Assembly (NCBI GenBank): GCA_025331445.1
Contig: JAIWNE010000096.1
Span: 1-64,000 of the forward strand
Length of the DNA: 64,000 nucleotides
Origin: Blakeslea trispora
Lineage: Eukaryota; Mucoromycota; Mucoromycetes; Mucorales; Choanephoraceae
Direction of reading: 5' to 3'
Both the position numbers and the translations under genes were made by a program. Below are positions 46,826 to 58,268 of this stretch, piece after piece (the stretch's first letter is position 1; every line of letters begins with the position of its first letter). Below the pieces are notes generated by a model. The model worked only from the letters and a program-made list of their open reading frames with translations, did not search any database and was not told the origin of the DNA.

Positions 46826-49800
46826 CTATTCAAAGAAAGGCTTGAGATGACAAGAATGAATATTGAACACTTCTTTATCATTAGAATAATTCTTGAGATT
46901 GAATCTTGTGCTTGAAAGAACCTTTGTGACTAACCAAGGACCAGACCAATCCATAGCTAGTTTTCTTGGCTTCTTGCCCCTGGACAATCTTGTGTTAAAC
47001 AGCATAACCTTGTCTCGTTCTTTGTATTGTTGTATATCTTCGATAGCGTGTATTCTTCTTGCTTCTACTACTGCATCAAATGCTAGATTCAACTTTTGGA
47101 TGAGCTGATCCGCAAAATGTCTTTGAGGTGTTACCGTGTCACGATAAAGTGGGGGTAGCTTAATGTCTTCATTACCCACCAGAGGTGTTCTTGCCCTTTG
47201 TCCATGCACTAACTCAAAAGGCGAAGTTTGAATGCTTGCGTCGTAAGTATTATTGTAGACGAAGCGAAGTAGTCTAATGTGTTGATCCCACCTCGTGCAG
47301 ATCGTTTCTTGTTGCGAGTAAGTCAGTATCATTGTCCTGAGAGTAGCCATGAATCTTTCGACCATCCCATTTGATGATTGATGGAAAGGAGGAACGAATT
47401 GCAGTTCAATTTCACAGAGTTCGGCTAACTGCTTGTTGAATTGACTTGAAAAAGTGGATGAGTTATCAGAAAATATTTGTTCAGGAAAGCCGTGCCTGAG
47501 AATGAAGTTGTTGTAGAATGTTTGAGCTAGTTCTATCGGTAAGAGAGATGTCACAGGAAATATTTCTACGTAACGAGAGAACATGTCGATTACTACCAGA
47601 ATATGAACATTTCCATTTTCTGACTTTGGAAGGGGACCAAAGAAGTCGACTGCTACCCTTTTGAAGGGTAGATCAGTAGCCGTAATTGACAGTTGGGTAA
47701 GGCTTGATCGGTTTCCTTTGATTTCTTGACAAACGTGAGATGATCTTGTAAAGTTGGTGATTTGAGTATCCATTGATTCAAACCAGAACCCTGCTTGAAG
47801 TAATCTCTGTTTTGTCTTGTTTAAGCCAGCATGTCCAGCAAAGGTAGATTTATGGTAATACCTTATAAGTTCCCCAATGAGACTTGTTGGAACCACTTTG
47901 CATACCAGATTGTTGCGTAGGTTTCTAGGCTTGATGAGAACTTTGTATAGAACACCTGCTTTGACTTGAAACGACTTGTCATGTTCTTGACTTAGTTCTT
48001 GTAAACGTTCATCTTGCTGCTGTTGAGTTGACCACCATCCATTGTCTTTGGTGATAAAATTATTGATTGTAATGGCGTTCACTGGATTGCGAGAAAGAGA
48101 ATCCGCAACATAGTTGGTCTTTCCAGGGATGTATTTGACCTCAAAATCATACGACTGTAGGAATAAGCAATACCGCCAAAGTCTTGGTTGTTTGTCTTCT
48201 GAAGTGGACATTAACCATTGTAAAGAGGAGTGGTCTGTAAAGACGATAAAGTGGCCGGCTTCTAAGTATATGCGATGTTTTTGATTCCCCAAACAATACT
48301 TAGCGCTTCGATTTCCCTGATTGAGTAACGTTGCTCATGTACAGTGAGTGCACGAGAAGCAAACGATTAAGGATAGACAGCACCTTCATATCGTTGACAT
48401 AATACAACGCCAATACCTGCAGTGGCCGCGCCGTCAACATGTAGTTCAAACTGTAAGCTAAAGTTAGGTTGCTTCAGCAATGGTAGGTTTGCAAGCTGTT
48501 TTTTGAGAATAGTAAAAGCCTGTTGTTGTTCATCACCCCAGTAGAATTCCGTGTCTTTCTTCTTCAGCTTCCTGAGCGGTTCAGCAATTATTTGAAATCT
48601 GGAGATAAATCTCTGATAAACTCCAAATACACCAAGAATTGATTCAAGTTCCTTGAGATTTGTAGGAGGAGGAAGTGCAAGAATTGGCTTGACCTTATTG
48701 AGATTTAGATGAATTCCAAAGTTGGAACAATAAAACCAAGATATTCGACGCTGGAAACCCCGAATGACGATTTTGCTCTGTTCATGGACAAATTTGCTTT
48801 ACATAATGCGATTAGTACATCTTCTAAATCTGTCAAATGTTGTGTTACTGATTCAGAATATATCAATATATCATCTAAGTAAGCTATAGCACACCGATTA
48901 CGAAGAGGACCAAGTACCATATCCATTAAGCTCTCGAAAAACGCGGGCGCATTCTTGAGACCAAAACTCATGACGTTGAATACGTACGTACCGTTGGTAG
49001 TGACCAGTGCAGTTTTTGGCTTGGCTTCTTCTTTAATCATCAATTGGTAATACCCGGATGCCAAATCAATTTTAGAGAAAATTTTTGCTTTGCCCATTGA
49101 TTGCAGTGCAATATGTAAATTGACAAATGGATATTTCACAGTTACGGTAACTGCATTGAGTCGAACGTAATTGCCGCATACCCGAAGAGAATTGTCAGGC
49201 TTTTGTACTGCTGTGACCGGAGAGCCCAATTCGGTATGAGTGACCCTTGATACAAAACCATTCTTCTCCAGTTCAGTAAACTTGTCATCTATCTGTTGTT
49301 GTATATGAGAATGATGACTCCTAGGAGGCGTGTAAATAGGTGGAGAATCACCCGTGTCAATTGTGAATTCTATAAAATGAGTGATGGATGGCTTGTTGTT
49401 GTCAGTAGCAATGACAAACCTATGGGTTTCTAGCAGTTCATCTACGGAAGGTTGAACATTTAAATAACTGATATGATACATCTCTTCAGTAGGAAAACGA
49501 TACTTGATGACATATGTAGTGTTGTTGATAATACAAGTCAAAGTTAAGTTTTCAACATCCCATATAGTACGCCATTTGTGAATAGTACGAGAGCCAATGA
49601 TGATCTTGTGAGTCGTCTTTTTCAATACATTGAAAGTAACAAGTTCACCAAAAAGTTCAAGCTTGACCGTGCCAAGAGTGTGATTGGGAACCAAATCTAC
49701 GTTGTTGTAAGCAATGGTTTCTGATGAATTGATAGATAGATTAAACCTGACCGCAAGTTCGCGTTCCATGCAGTTCATTTGTGCACCTGTGTCCCACATG

Positions 49801-50090
49801 ATAATAACCTTAGTTCGGTTATAATCTAGATCTGAAATGGGAGTAGTATTGTCAGATGATTTAAATTGTTGCAGTTGATTTACCGCACTAGCAGCATAAA
49901 TTGTGTCAACAGTATGAACTGTTGGGTTGTGAAGATCCACCGAGTTTCCTGGAACTTCAAGAGCATTAACTTGACGATTTAATGATTTCTTAGCACGTTG
50001 TGGACAGTCAAAGTTACGATGTGAGCCGTGACAGTATCCACACACTGGTTTGCCTTGCTTGTCATATAGCCTAGGAGGGCCTGATGATGT
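46826..50090 (-). pseudogene. Gypsy pol: protease, RT, RNase H, integrase
   Basis: Minus strand. A zinc knuckle CGYCHGSHRNFDC (about 50005-50040) is followed by protease IIMWDTGAQMNC (about 49780-49815). The RT has QKPDNSLRVCGNYVRLN, FSKIDLASGYYQL, MSFGLKNAPAFF and catalytic AYLDDILIYSE (about 48870). A one-base shift near 48710 leads into the RT end and RNase H in another frame with a stop near 48370 (YP-stop-SFASRAL). A further shift near 48290 opens the last 488 codons: RNase H end (FTDHSSLQWL, YVADSLSR), then integrase with VDFFGPLP, FSDNSSTF and NGMVERFMATL. The integrase zinc finger reads RSSHVCQ where CxxC is expected. The C-terminus ends HLKPFFE with no chromodomain. Confidence 0.88.
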
Positions 50091-50374
50091 TTTTTTTTGT
50101 TGTTGTCAACTGACTTGCTTTTGTTCCATTTGGACCGTTTGTTTCTTGGTTTGTTGCTTTGTTTACCCACATAGCCAATTTCCATTGGTTGAACACCGTC
50201 ATTATCGTCAGACCTAGATGTTACGCCCTGATCCTGAAAAATCACTTGGATACCTGATTCTAAGCCTGCATTCTCCGCGATTTGAATGGATAATAAAATA
50301 GTATCATCAATAGAAGCTAACGAAATGTTTGCTAAAAGAGTGCGAACACTCTCTTGGTACAGGGATTGAATGTA

Positions 50375-51709
50375 CAGTCAGAACGAAAAAAAAAGATAAT
50401 TTTTTTAGACTCCGTAAAAGAAGGGTAAATGTATGACACGTCTTACATTCCCATCATTCTACCTCTCTTTCTTAATAAAATTCCTTAAAACTCACAATAT
50501 GCCTCAATTATCCACTGAACTCAAAGCTATTATCGTTGATCGTTGGCAAAGAAACCAACCACAGATCGAAATTGCCCAAGAACTTAGAATTAACCCAGTC
50601 ACTGTTAACAGGACCATCAAGGGATTTCAAGCCAGAAGTACCATTGAAAGAGCTGGGGGCTCTGGAAGACCCAAATCTCTTACCGAACGAAGCAAGAGAG
50701 TCCTGAAGAGAGCCATCCAAAAGGATAGATCTGTTACGCTTGCTTCTTTGCAGCAAGAGCTGTCAGTAAAGGTGCACACCCAAACCATTGCAAAGGAGTT
50801 GCATGGTTTGGGTTACAACAAGAGAGTTGCGGCAAAGAAGCCTTTTCTAAAGGAAGCACATATGAAGAAGAGGCTTCAATTTGCCAAAGCTCACCAAAAC
50901 TGGACGATAGAGCAATGGAAGCAAGTTGTCTGGACAGATGAGTCCAGCGTGGAAATTGGCAAGGATATCTTGCAAAAAAAAGTCTGGAGATTGCCACAGG
51001 AAAAATACGACAAGGACTGCCTGAAGCCTTCTTTCAAGAGTGGCCGAACCAGCTTTATGGTTTGGGGGGCCATATGTGGTCCTAACAAATCCGAGTTGGT
51101 GTTCCTGCCAAAGGACAGAAGAACAAGCCAAAATTTCGTAGACCTGGTCTACAAGCCTGTTCTTCTGGGCTTTCTCCAGAGCAATCCCGGATCGGTCTCG
51201 ATGGAAGATAACGCCAGCATCCACACAGCCAAAGCTGCCAAGGAGTGGAGGGATCTCAATGGGGTTGAGAAAATAGAGTGGCCTGCTCAGTCACCTGATC
51301 TCAACCCCATTGAGAACGTCTGGAGTGAAATGAAGCGACGCTTCCATCAAGACTGGTCCAGGTTTAAAGGCCAGAAAAGCAATGAGGAGATGCTGGTGGA
51401 TGCTTGGAACAGTATCACTGTCGAATACCTCGACAAAACTGTTTCAAGCATGCCATCACGCATGAAAAAAGTGATTGCTGCCAAAGGAGGCTCAATTGAC
51501 TCCTAGGCAAGCAATCGAAAAATAAAACACATCTTTTGCCCCAATTTTTTTTATGATTTTGTTAATTAGACATTCGAAAGTGTATGATCTGAAAAAAGAA
51601 AGCTCGGTTAACTAAGAAGTATTGACTGAACAACAAGTAAAATGGTCCTCATCCCTCATGATGACCTTGTCGGAATTTAAAAAATTATCATCTTTTTTTG
51701 TTCTGACTG
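50375..51709 (+). mobile_element. Tc1/mariner element, apparently intact
   Basis: 1335 bp. The inverted ends of about 40 bp begin CAGTCAGAAC (50375) and end GTTCTGACTG (51709), A/T-rich inside with small differences. TA duplicates flank it at 50373-50374 and 51710-51711. One uninterrupted transposase gene fills the element. It is inserted in gag of the minus-strand gypsy. Confidence 0.95.
50499..51506 (+). CDS. Tc1/mariner transposase, DD34E, intact
   Basis: 335 residues, starting at MPQLSTELKA; an upstream in-frame ATG at 50433 would add 22 residues, but MPQLS begins the HTH and follows a better context. Residues 1-50 form the first helix-turn-helix (LRINPVTVNRTIKGF). GRPKS at 56-60 is the usual GRPR-like hinge, and a second HTH occupies about 60-115. 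Catalytic triad: Asp147 in VWTDES, Asp237 in EDNASIH and Glu272 in SPDLNPIENVW, with 34 residues between the second Asp and Glu. The length and motifs are those of active Tc1-type enzymes, which cut and paste at TA sites. There are no stops, frameshifts or lost residues, in contrast with nearly all other transposases here. It stops with TAG at 51504. Confidence 0.95.
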   Translation: MPQLSTELKAIIVDRWQRNQPQIEIAQELRINPVTVNRTIKGFQARSTIERAGGSGRPKSLTERSKRVLKRAIQKDRSVTLASLQQELSVKVHTQTIAKELHGLGYNKRVAAKKPFLKEAHMKKRLQFAKAHQNWTIEQWKQVVWTDESSVEIGKDILQKKVWRLPQEKYDKDCLKPSFKSGRTSFMVWGAICGPNKSELVFLPKDRRTSQNFVDLVYKPVLLGFLQSNPGSVSMEDNASIHTAKAAKEWRDLNGVEKIEWPAQSPDLNPIENVWSEMKRRFHQDWSRFKGQKSNEEMLVDAWNSITVEYLDKTVSSMPSRMKKVIAAKGGSIDS

Positions 51710-52253
51710 TACATGATTTGCTGTGAATGTGAATCAATTTCATTTGTGTTCAATAGACTATGTAAATGTTTCCACTTAGCGCTATGCAACTTGATCGTTT
51801 CATGTTTAGATTGTTTCAATTTCTTCAAACGAGCCTTGATTTTGCGGGTTTCTTCCAAAGGATTTTTTCCAAATTGATTATTCAAGGCTTCCGTGAATAA
51901 AGGCCACGATTGTTTAACAGTCATAGGAACCGTAGGAATCCAGTTTCTTATGACCGTTGGCATGAAGCAACCGATGGTTCGAATGCATTCACTTAAATCT
52001 GTTATTCCAGCAAATTCGGCTTGCTGGGCGAATTCAACAAGCCAAATTCGCATACGGTCACCAAGTTTGTAATTGGTCATTGTGATATCGTTTAGAATTT
52101 GTCTAGAAAAGTAATGCCTGATAGTTGCTTCTGGTTGACCAGAATTTGATGCTATTTCCTCAACAACCTCCTTGAGTTGATTGTCGATTTCGGTTGGATT
52201 GATGTCCGTCATAATGGTTGTGTAGATCTTTCCCGCAACGTGAGTTTAGAACA

Positions 52254-52271
52254 GGTTTGGTAGCCTCACCA
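52254..52271 (-). other. Primer-binding-site-like sequence of the minus-strand gypsy
   Basis: Immediately after the 5' LTR end (..AATAATACA) the minus strand reads TGGTGAGGCTACC. The TGG start matches the CCA end of a tRNA. I cannot name the tRNA. Confidence 0.5.
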
Positions 52272-52364
52272 TGTATTATTAGGAGACGGACAGACGGTAG
52301 TTGAAGTTTTCAAGAGGAGAAAGAAAGATGCGTTTATTTATTTTAATTACAGATGATGAATATA
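52272..52364 (-). repeat. 5' LTR of the minus-strand gypsy, larger part
   Basis: Continues at 61483-61496 on the other side of the CMC-like transposon. Rejoining at the duplicated TA gives the same order as the intact LTR at 46580-46686 (GATGAATATA then AAAGTATCGGACA). Confidence 0.9.
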
Positions 52365-52534
52365 CACACGCGGTGAAAAATTTCTTGATTTTTTTGAAGA
52401 AAAGTGCTAGCAAAATTTTGGAGTCATATTTATACCATATATGGAAACTACTTAAAGGACTATTTTGATTGGACGGAATACAAGATATTTTATTAGTTTA
52501 AAAAAGTTCAGGATTTGATAGCTTACCTACAGCC

Positions 52535-53132
52535 TAGGGTATCATCCTCAGGCACCAGAATGAGCTAATAGCGTTGGCTTGACCGATTCGATCTTTGCAA
52601 TTGCCAACTAAGCCTAATCTGACTTGTGCCTTTTGATGAACCATAGATTTGCAGATAGTAGCTTCTACGACAATACTTGAAACAAAAGACATGAACTAAA
52701 TGGATACATTGTAAAAACATGTTCTTCAGAATATAATGCAATTTGAGATTACCTTACGAGGACGAACTTTCTTTTCAAGCTTGCATTGTATTCTAATATA
52801 ATTGAAATCATTAGTCAAACGAAATTGCTTCAGCATAGAAAAAGAAGCTTACCTTCCATAACAATCGCGAAGGACTACAACTAGACATTGGGATGCATAT
52901 CTATTAATCTTGTTTTAATTAATAAACATGTCAAATCGTTGCAATTCTACTTGATTTAGCTTACCTCTGGTTTTTGAAATAGAAATTATGTAGAACTACA
53001 AAGATACTACTTCAACTAACAAAATATTGCAGATTAGAAAGACAGTCCAAAAAACCAAATAAATGCTTTGTTTACGGCTGCTTACCATAAAAAGAATTTA
53101 CTTTCTGGAACTTGACAACCACCTTTTTCACC
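52535..53132 (-). CDS. Candidate multi-exon minus-strand gene, unrecognised
   Basis: Five short exons can be read leftwards: 53132-53087, 52996-52966, 52901-52854, 52793-52759 and 52665-52535. The first three donors are GTAAGC and the fourth is GTAAGG; all acceptors are TAG. All phases agree and give one continuous peptide with segments such as KKVVVKFQKVNSFY, YASQCLVVVLRDCYG, RIQCKLEKKVRP and AQVRLGLVGNCKDRIGQ, closing at a TAG. The family is unknown to me. The 5' exon and start codon are not found; an upstream antisense frame (53157-53426) overlaps the zinc-finger exon of the transposase and is not trusted. It could be a second gene of the CMC-like element, divergent from its transposase, or a passenger. 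Confidence 0.45.
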
Positions 53133-53365
53133 TAATTAGTTTCAAAAATAGAAAAATCAATCGACAGACCCTACACTGTTCTCAAACATAAGATCAGTAA
53201 AAGATTTGATTGCACTTACCTTGGTTGCAAAAAGTCGTATACCAAGAACCACAGACTCACTTTGCACATCAAGAAAACCCACAAAGGAAATAGCACTGAG
53301 GACGACATTCAACCCATGAGTGGCGTTTCTTTTTCTTTTGATGAAACGCCTACCATTGATACAGA

Positions 53366-53617
53366 TGTTATAGAACAGTCCTAATCTCTTGATTATCTTA
53401 TATTTAAATATCCCTTTAACCTCCACAAGAGGTGTTCACCCAATGTATTACGAATCTCCTAATTAGGAATCCTCAACTATTATCCCTGTAGCAATTAGAC
53501 GTGTATTACAAATCCTTCTTCTCTCTCTGAAGTTTTAATAAAGCTACTAACAGTCTCAAAAAGTACTTAATAGTCTTTATTATACATCATCTATCAAAGT
53601 ATACACGTTACATAACA
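53366..53617 (+). repeat. 5' LTR of the young chromovirus
   Basis: TGTTATAGAAC...CGTTACATAACA, 252 bp. Contains a TATA-like TTTTAATAAAG about 25 bases before CAAAAAGTACTT, and a TCTCTCTCTCTGAAG run. Confidence 0.95.
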
Positions 53618-53631
53618 TTTTACTTTTTAAA
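53618..53631 (+). promoter_or_regulatory. Possible self-priming primer-binding site
   Basis: Directly after the LTR lies TTTTACTTTTTAAA, with no TGG start for a tRNA. TACTTTTT is complementary to AAAAAGTA in the LTR (about 53561), which lies at a plausible transcription start downstream of TTTTAATAAAG. In Tf1/sushi-type chromoviruses the first bases of the mRNA pair with a site just after the LTR. Short complement, so tentative. Confidence 0.35.
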
Positions 53632-53668
53632 TACTACTCTCTCTCTCTCTCATTTTTTTCTCTCTGAA

Positions 53669-55144
53669 ATGAACAACAACAACAACCAAGGTGCTCAACA
53701 TCATGAAGATGTCGAGATGGCCAATGCTCCTGCCATCATCACTCCCACTGCAGCCATCAACGAAGTTGAAATGGCTCAACAAGCTTTGGCTGCCATGTTA
53801 GCCAAAAAGCGTGAACTTTTCGCTCTGTTTGTAACTTTGCAAGCAGCTAATCCTGGGTCCGAGGAAACTCAAGCAGCCGACAAGGCTTACACCGACCAGC
53901 TCAAGTACATTGAGACCATGGAAAGAAACTTGGCCTCCTTCTGTGCCCCTCCTGTCTCTTCCGCTGGCTCTGTTACGTCAAGCGTAACCCATCAGCAAAT
54001 GGATAATTCCATGCGTGTCGTGGTTCCTAACCGTATGCCACTTCTTCAACTTGCAGGTGAGCAAGTTTGGGAAAAAGGTGAGCGTGTGCATGAAAACGCA
54101 CAGGAGTTCTGTACTTCTTTCGAGATGGTGCTCAATGCATATCAGCTTAAACTAGACACTAATTGGGAAAGACTCCTTCCTATGTGTCTAAATGGGGATC
54201 AGACCAGCTGGGCCTCGAGTGAGATCCTTGGCAAGCAATTGCTTTGGATCGAAGCTCGCCAAAAAGTGCTAGAGCAGTTTGACTCTCCTACTCGTCAGAT
54301 CATGGCATGGGTGCAAGTAGGACTTACCATACAGGGCGCTAAAGAATCAAACCGTCAGTATGCTACTCGGTATCAGCGTCTGTGTCGTGAAGCCGGCATA
54401 GATGACGACCGCAAATTAGCTATGATGTTCTTTAGCTCCTTGCATGATGATGTTAGGAAAGGCTGTTTGTCTTCGATGCCTGCTTTTTGCGGCGCGCAAT
54501 TACCTTCATCGATCCAACAGGTCATTGACCTGATCCTAGCCTGTGATGACGAGACCTATAATCCCACCAAACGAAGAGTGTCAGAGGAAGCTGAACCTCA
54601 TAAAAAAATGAAGTCAAATGACAATCAGAGAACTGGTAAGTCATCACAAGAACCTTGTCATTTTTGTAACAGAAAATGGTACTATGGTCACAAATGCAAA
54701 CAATTTTATGAGCATTTGAAGCAGAAAAATAAAGGCGAAACATCAAAGCAATTTGATAAGGTAAGTCGTATGGCTATCCGTACTTCTTCCTCCCCTTCTG
54801 CAGGCCATGAACAAGGTGAAGACATCAATGGCAGAGTCAACCTCTTGGCTCTCGAATGTAAGTCGAAAGATCAAATAGTCACTAAAGACTTTAAAAATGT
54901 AACCAAGTCTATTCTATTTCCAATTACGGTAGAAAGGAATTTCAGGACACTGACTCTTCTTGATTGTGGTGCAGATTTTTCTGCTGTTAGTCTTTCTTTC
55001 TGTAAAAGACATAATATCACTATTAAAAGTCTTTTAAATCACAGAAATAATTTCATTAAAATGGCTGACAATAATACCACTGTGAAGAGATTAGGTACCT
55101 GCGTATTATCCACTACCTGTAATCAAAAGACCATAACCCATTAA
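53669..55144 (+). pseudogene. Chromovirus gag and protease
   Basis: ATG at 53669 (MNNNNNQGAQ), open for 491 codons. Helical capsid region (about residues 130-300), then a CCHC knuckle CHFCNRKWYYGHKC (about residue 330) and the protease motif LLDCGADFSAV (about residue 430). It ends at TAA 55142-55144, within FEVV-type protease C-terminal sequence; the next codons read on as FEVV and, one base shifted, YDLSIGTDIM. So a stop and a one-base loss interrupt an otherwise continuous gag-pol frame. The alternative is a programmed break, which seems unlikely because it falls inside the protease. Confidence 0.85.
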
Positions 55145-55164
55145 TTTGAAGTAGTGAATATGAC

Positions 55165-58100
55165 TTGAGTATTGGTACAGACATCATGCATGTGTTCGGA
55201 ATTGGTATTTATGGTTTACCTGTAAATTACGACGATCCCATGTATCTTAACGAAACTGATGCTAAGAGACGGTTTGAAAGTAAAAGCGAGTTGCTGGAAC
55301 AAATTGACAGAGAAAATCAGCTATCTGAGAATTCTCCTGTATGTACTAAAACAGAATTTGAATTGGCTATGAAAGATATTGAACCTTATGTTCAAAAGAA
55401 TCAAGCTATTCCAAAAGGCTCTTTCTGTACAATTCCTGAAAGTGTTGTGTATTTACATACACCTCCTGATGTAACTGCTTATCGACGTCCATATGATGTA
55501 CCTTATATGTATCACAAAGTAATTGATGAGCAAATTCAAACATGGTTAGAGGAAAAATTTATTCATATAGCTTCGGCTAACACAGAATGGAACTGCCCAT
55601 TAACTGTTGTCAAAAAAACGAATGGAAAAGGTGAAGTAACGGGTTATAGAGTTTGTCATGATCCTAGACATGTCAATGCTCTCCTACAATCAATTGATCG
55701 TATGCCTTTACCTCTGATACATGATATCTTTATGAATTTCAGAGATGCCAAAGTCTATAGTACTCTAGATCTCAAATCTGCCTTCAATTCCCTCAAACTC
55801 AATGAAGATGACGCTCATAAACTTAGTTTTACTTGGAGAGGTATTCAGTATACTCCTATTGGCACTGTATTTGGTGTAAAACATGTATCATCGATCATGC
55901 AAAGAACAATGAGTATTGCTCTTCAAAATCTACCTTTTGCCCGTTGTTTCGTAGATGACATTGTCATAAAAAGTGAAAACCTCGAGCAACACAAAATCCA
56001 TGTAAAACTAGTCATCCAGAAGCTTACTGAAGTAAATCTCAAGCTCAACCCCTCAAAATGTAAGTTTTTCCAAAGTAAGATTTTCTTGCTCGGATTCCAC
56101 ATCTCTCCTTTGGGCATATCCATGGACCGCAGAAAGCTCATTAATGTTCTTGATTTTCCTGTTCCCAAAACTGGAAAAGACATTATGAGATATTCTGGAT
56201 TAATCAATTACTTTCGTAATTTAATCCCTAACGCGTCTCAACTCATGTCACCTTTGGATGGTCTCCGTAATTGTAAAAACTTGGGTAAAGTATGGACCAC
56301 CTTGCATCAAAAAGCGTTTGACAACTTAAAGCAAGTACTTCTTCATAATTTGCTATTGTCTTACCCTGATCTCAATCATCCTTTCTGTATTGCAACGGAT
56401 GCTAGCGATTTTGGCATTGGTGTTGTCTTATACCAGAAATTCGACAAAGAGATCAAATATATCTCCTTCATGGCTAAAAGCCTATCTAAAAGTGAAAAGA
56501 ACTACTCGGTAACCAAACGGGAGTTATTAGCAATTGTTTTTGCTCTCAAGGCTTTTCATAAATATATCTATGGATCGCATTTTACCTTGTACACAGACCA
56601 CAAAGCTCTCACATATCTGCATACACAACGCATAGCCAACTCTATGATGATTGCTTAATTTGACACTATCCTTCAATATGACTTTTCAATCGTTCATTTG
56701 CCTGGTACTGGTAGTATTCTACCAGATACTCTTTCACGTTTGTATGAATTGGATGATGCAACTAAACTGGGAGAGGATAAAGCGGCTCCAAATCACGTTC
56801 TCAACAGTCGTGCAGCTGCCAAAGAAACCTTCCCAAAGTTAGATAGTGGCGAATATTTCACTCCTCCAGATGCCGAAGAAAGAAAGTTACTCTTGTTGCG
56901 CGAACACGTAAAAGGTCATTTTGGCTCAGATGCTATCTATCGATCCCTACGTCGCAAAGGCATATACTGGACAAATCTAAAGAATGAAGCAACAGAATTG
57001 GTAAAACATTGCATACCCTGTAAAATGCATACTGTCAGAAGAGATGGATTTCATCCTCTGAGACCTATCGTAGCTAAACTTCCGGGTGATCATTGGGCAA
57101 TTGATCTCACTGGCCCTTTTACAACATCAAAAAACGGAAATAACTATCTACTTGTAATGGTGGATATTGCTACTAAATTCTGTGTGCTGAAAGCAATCCC
57201 TGACAAAACAGCGTATACGGTTGCCAATGAAGTAATAGAAGTATTCTGTACGTTTGGTCCTTTTAGACGTCTTCAATCTGACAATGGTACGGAATTTGTG
57301 AACAAGGTCATGGAGACTTTCAAAGAACATGCTGGCTTTAAGCATTCGCTCATTTCACGCTATCACAGTCGAGCAGACGGTGCTGTCGAAAGACAAATTC
57401 AAACTGCCGTTCAAGTCATTCGTTAAAGAGTGAATGGAGCAAAAGCCGATTGGGACTTATACGTGAAACCAACACAGCTGTTTATCAACACAAAGTACAT
57501 TGATCGCACAAAAACAGCTCCTTTCACTCTGATGTTTGGTCGTGATGCAAATGATTTCGAAGACTATGGAAAGTTAAAAGAAGAACCAACGCGTAAAGCA
57601 ATCAATCAAGAATTGCAAGGCAGAATTAAAAAAATTTCTACAATTGTTCTGCCTGCTATCCACGAAAGAACAATTCTTGTAACACAAAAAATGAAGGAAC
57701 GTTTCGATGACACTCACCGCATAGTTGAAATACCTGTAGGTGCAACAGTAATGGTTAAAGTAACTGGTCAAAAGAGCAAGTTAGACCCCAACTGGGTTGG
57801 TCCCTATACAGTGAAAAGAGTGACTTCTGCTGGTACTTATGTATTAGAAAACGAAAAAGGAGAACTCGAGTCCAAAAACTATCCTCCATCTCTCATAAAA
57901 ATGATATCCAATGAAGCTTTTGGACCAAATGATCAATTTTATGACGTTGAAGCTATTATAGCTCACAAAAAGCTAGATGGCGTATACCACTATAAAGTAA
58001 AGTGGAAAGGATACGATGACTCTGAAAACACTTGGGAACCTGAAAGTAACTTTGCTGATCCAAAACTCATTACGCAATATTGGCAAAGAATCGGTGTGAT

Positions 58101-58233
58101 CCCTGAAAGCATAACCGAAGTTAACAAGGCCAACAAAAAGTTGCTAAATCGCTTTGTTGCGGAAGAAAGATCAGGAAAAAGAAAGGGAACAAATACCAAG
58201 CGTAAAAACAACAAGAAATCAAGATCCCAATAA
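55165..58233 (+). pseudogene. Chromovirus RT, RNase H, integrase and chromodomain
   Basis: One frame, broken only by TAA at 56656-56658 and TAA at 57424-57426. RT: NCPLTVVKKTNGKG, STLDLKSAFNSLKL, and a catalytic motif CFVDDIVIKS (FVDD in place of YxDD, about 55950). RNase H: IATDASDFGIGVVL and YTDHKALTYL. Integrase: HHCC finger ending HCIPCKMH (about 57010), WAIDLTGPF, LQSDNGTEF and RADGAVERQ for the DDE residues. The C-terminal barrel (VMVKVTGQKSKLDPNWVGPY) and a complete chromodomain (YHYKVKWKGYDDSENTWEPE, about 57990-58050) follow, then a basic tail to 58233. The two stops replace probable Gln, Trp or Lys codons. Confidence 0.9.
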
Positions 58234-58268
58234 CTAAAATCGGTATACTTATACTTGGGAGAGGATAA

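Larger units (their letters stand above)
49979..52212 (-). pseudogene. Gypsy gag, split by a Tc1/mariner element
   Basis: Starts at ATG 52212 (MTDINPTEID). The capsid-like part (FTEALNNQFGKNP, RKIKARLKKLKQSKHETIKL) runs to 51712. Beyond the transposon the same frame resumes at 50372 with YIQSLYQESV and continues through a basic region to about 50095. There an A-run (T-run on the plus strand, 50090-50099) separates this frame from the frame carrying the zinc knuckle and protease. Removing the transposon and one TA copy leaves the frame intact, so gag was open when it was hit. Confidence 0.82.

Noticed and set aside
53157..53426. Minus-strand frame of 89 codons spanning the left chromovirus LTR edge
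   Set aside because: It is antisense to a clear C2H2 zinc-finger exon and runs into LTR sequence. The open frame is best explained as a shadow, even though its end fits a GTAAGT donor.
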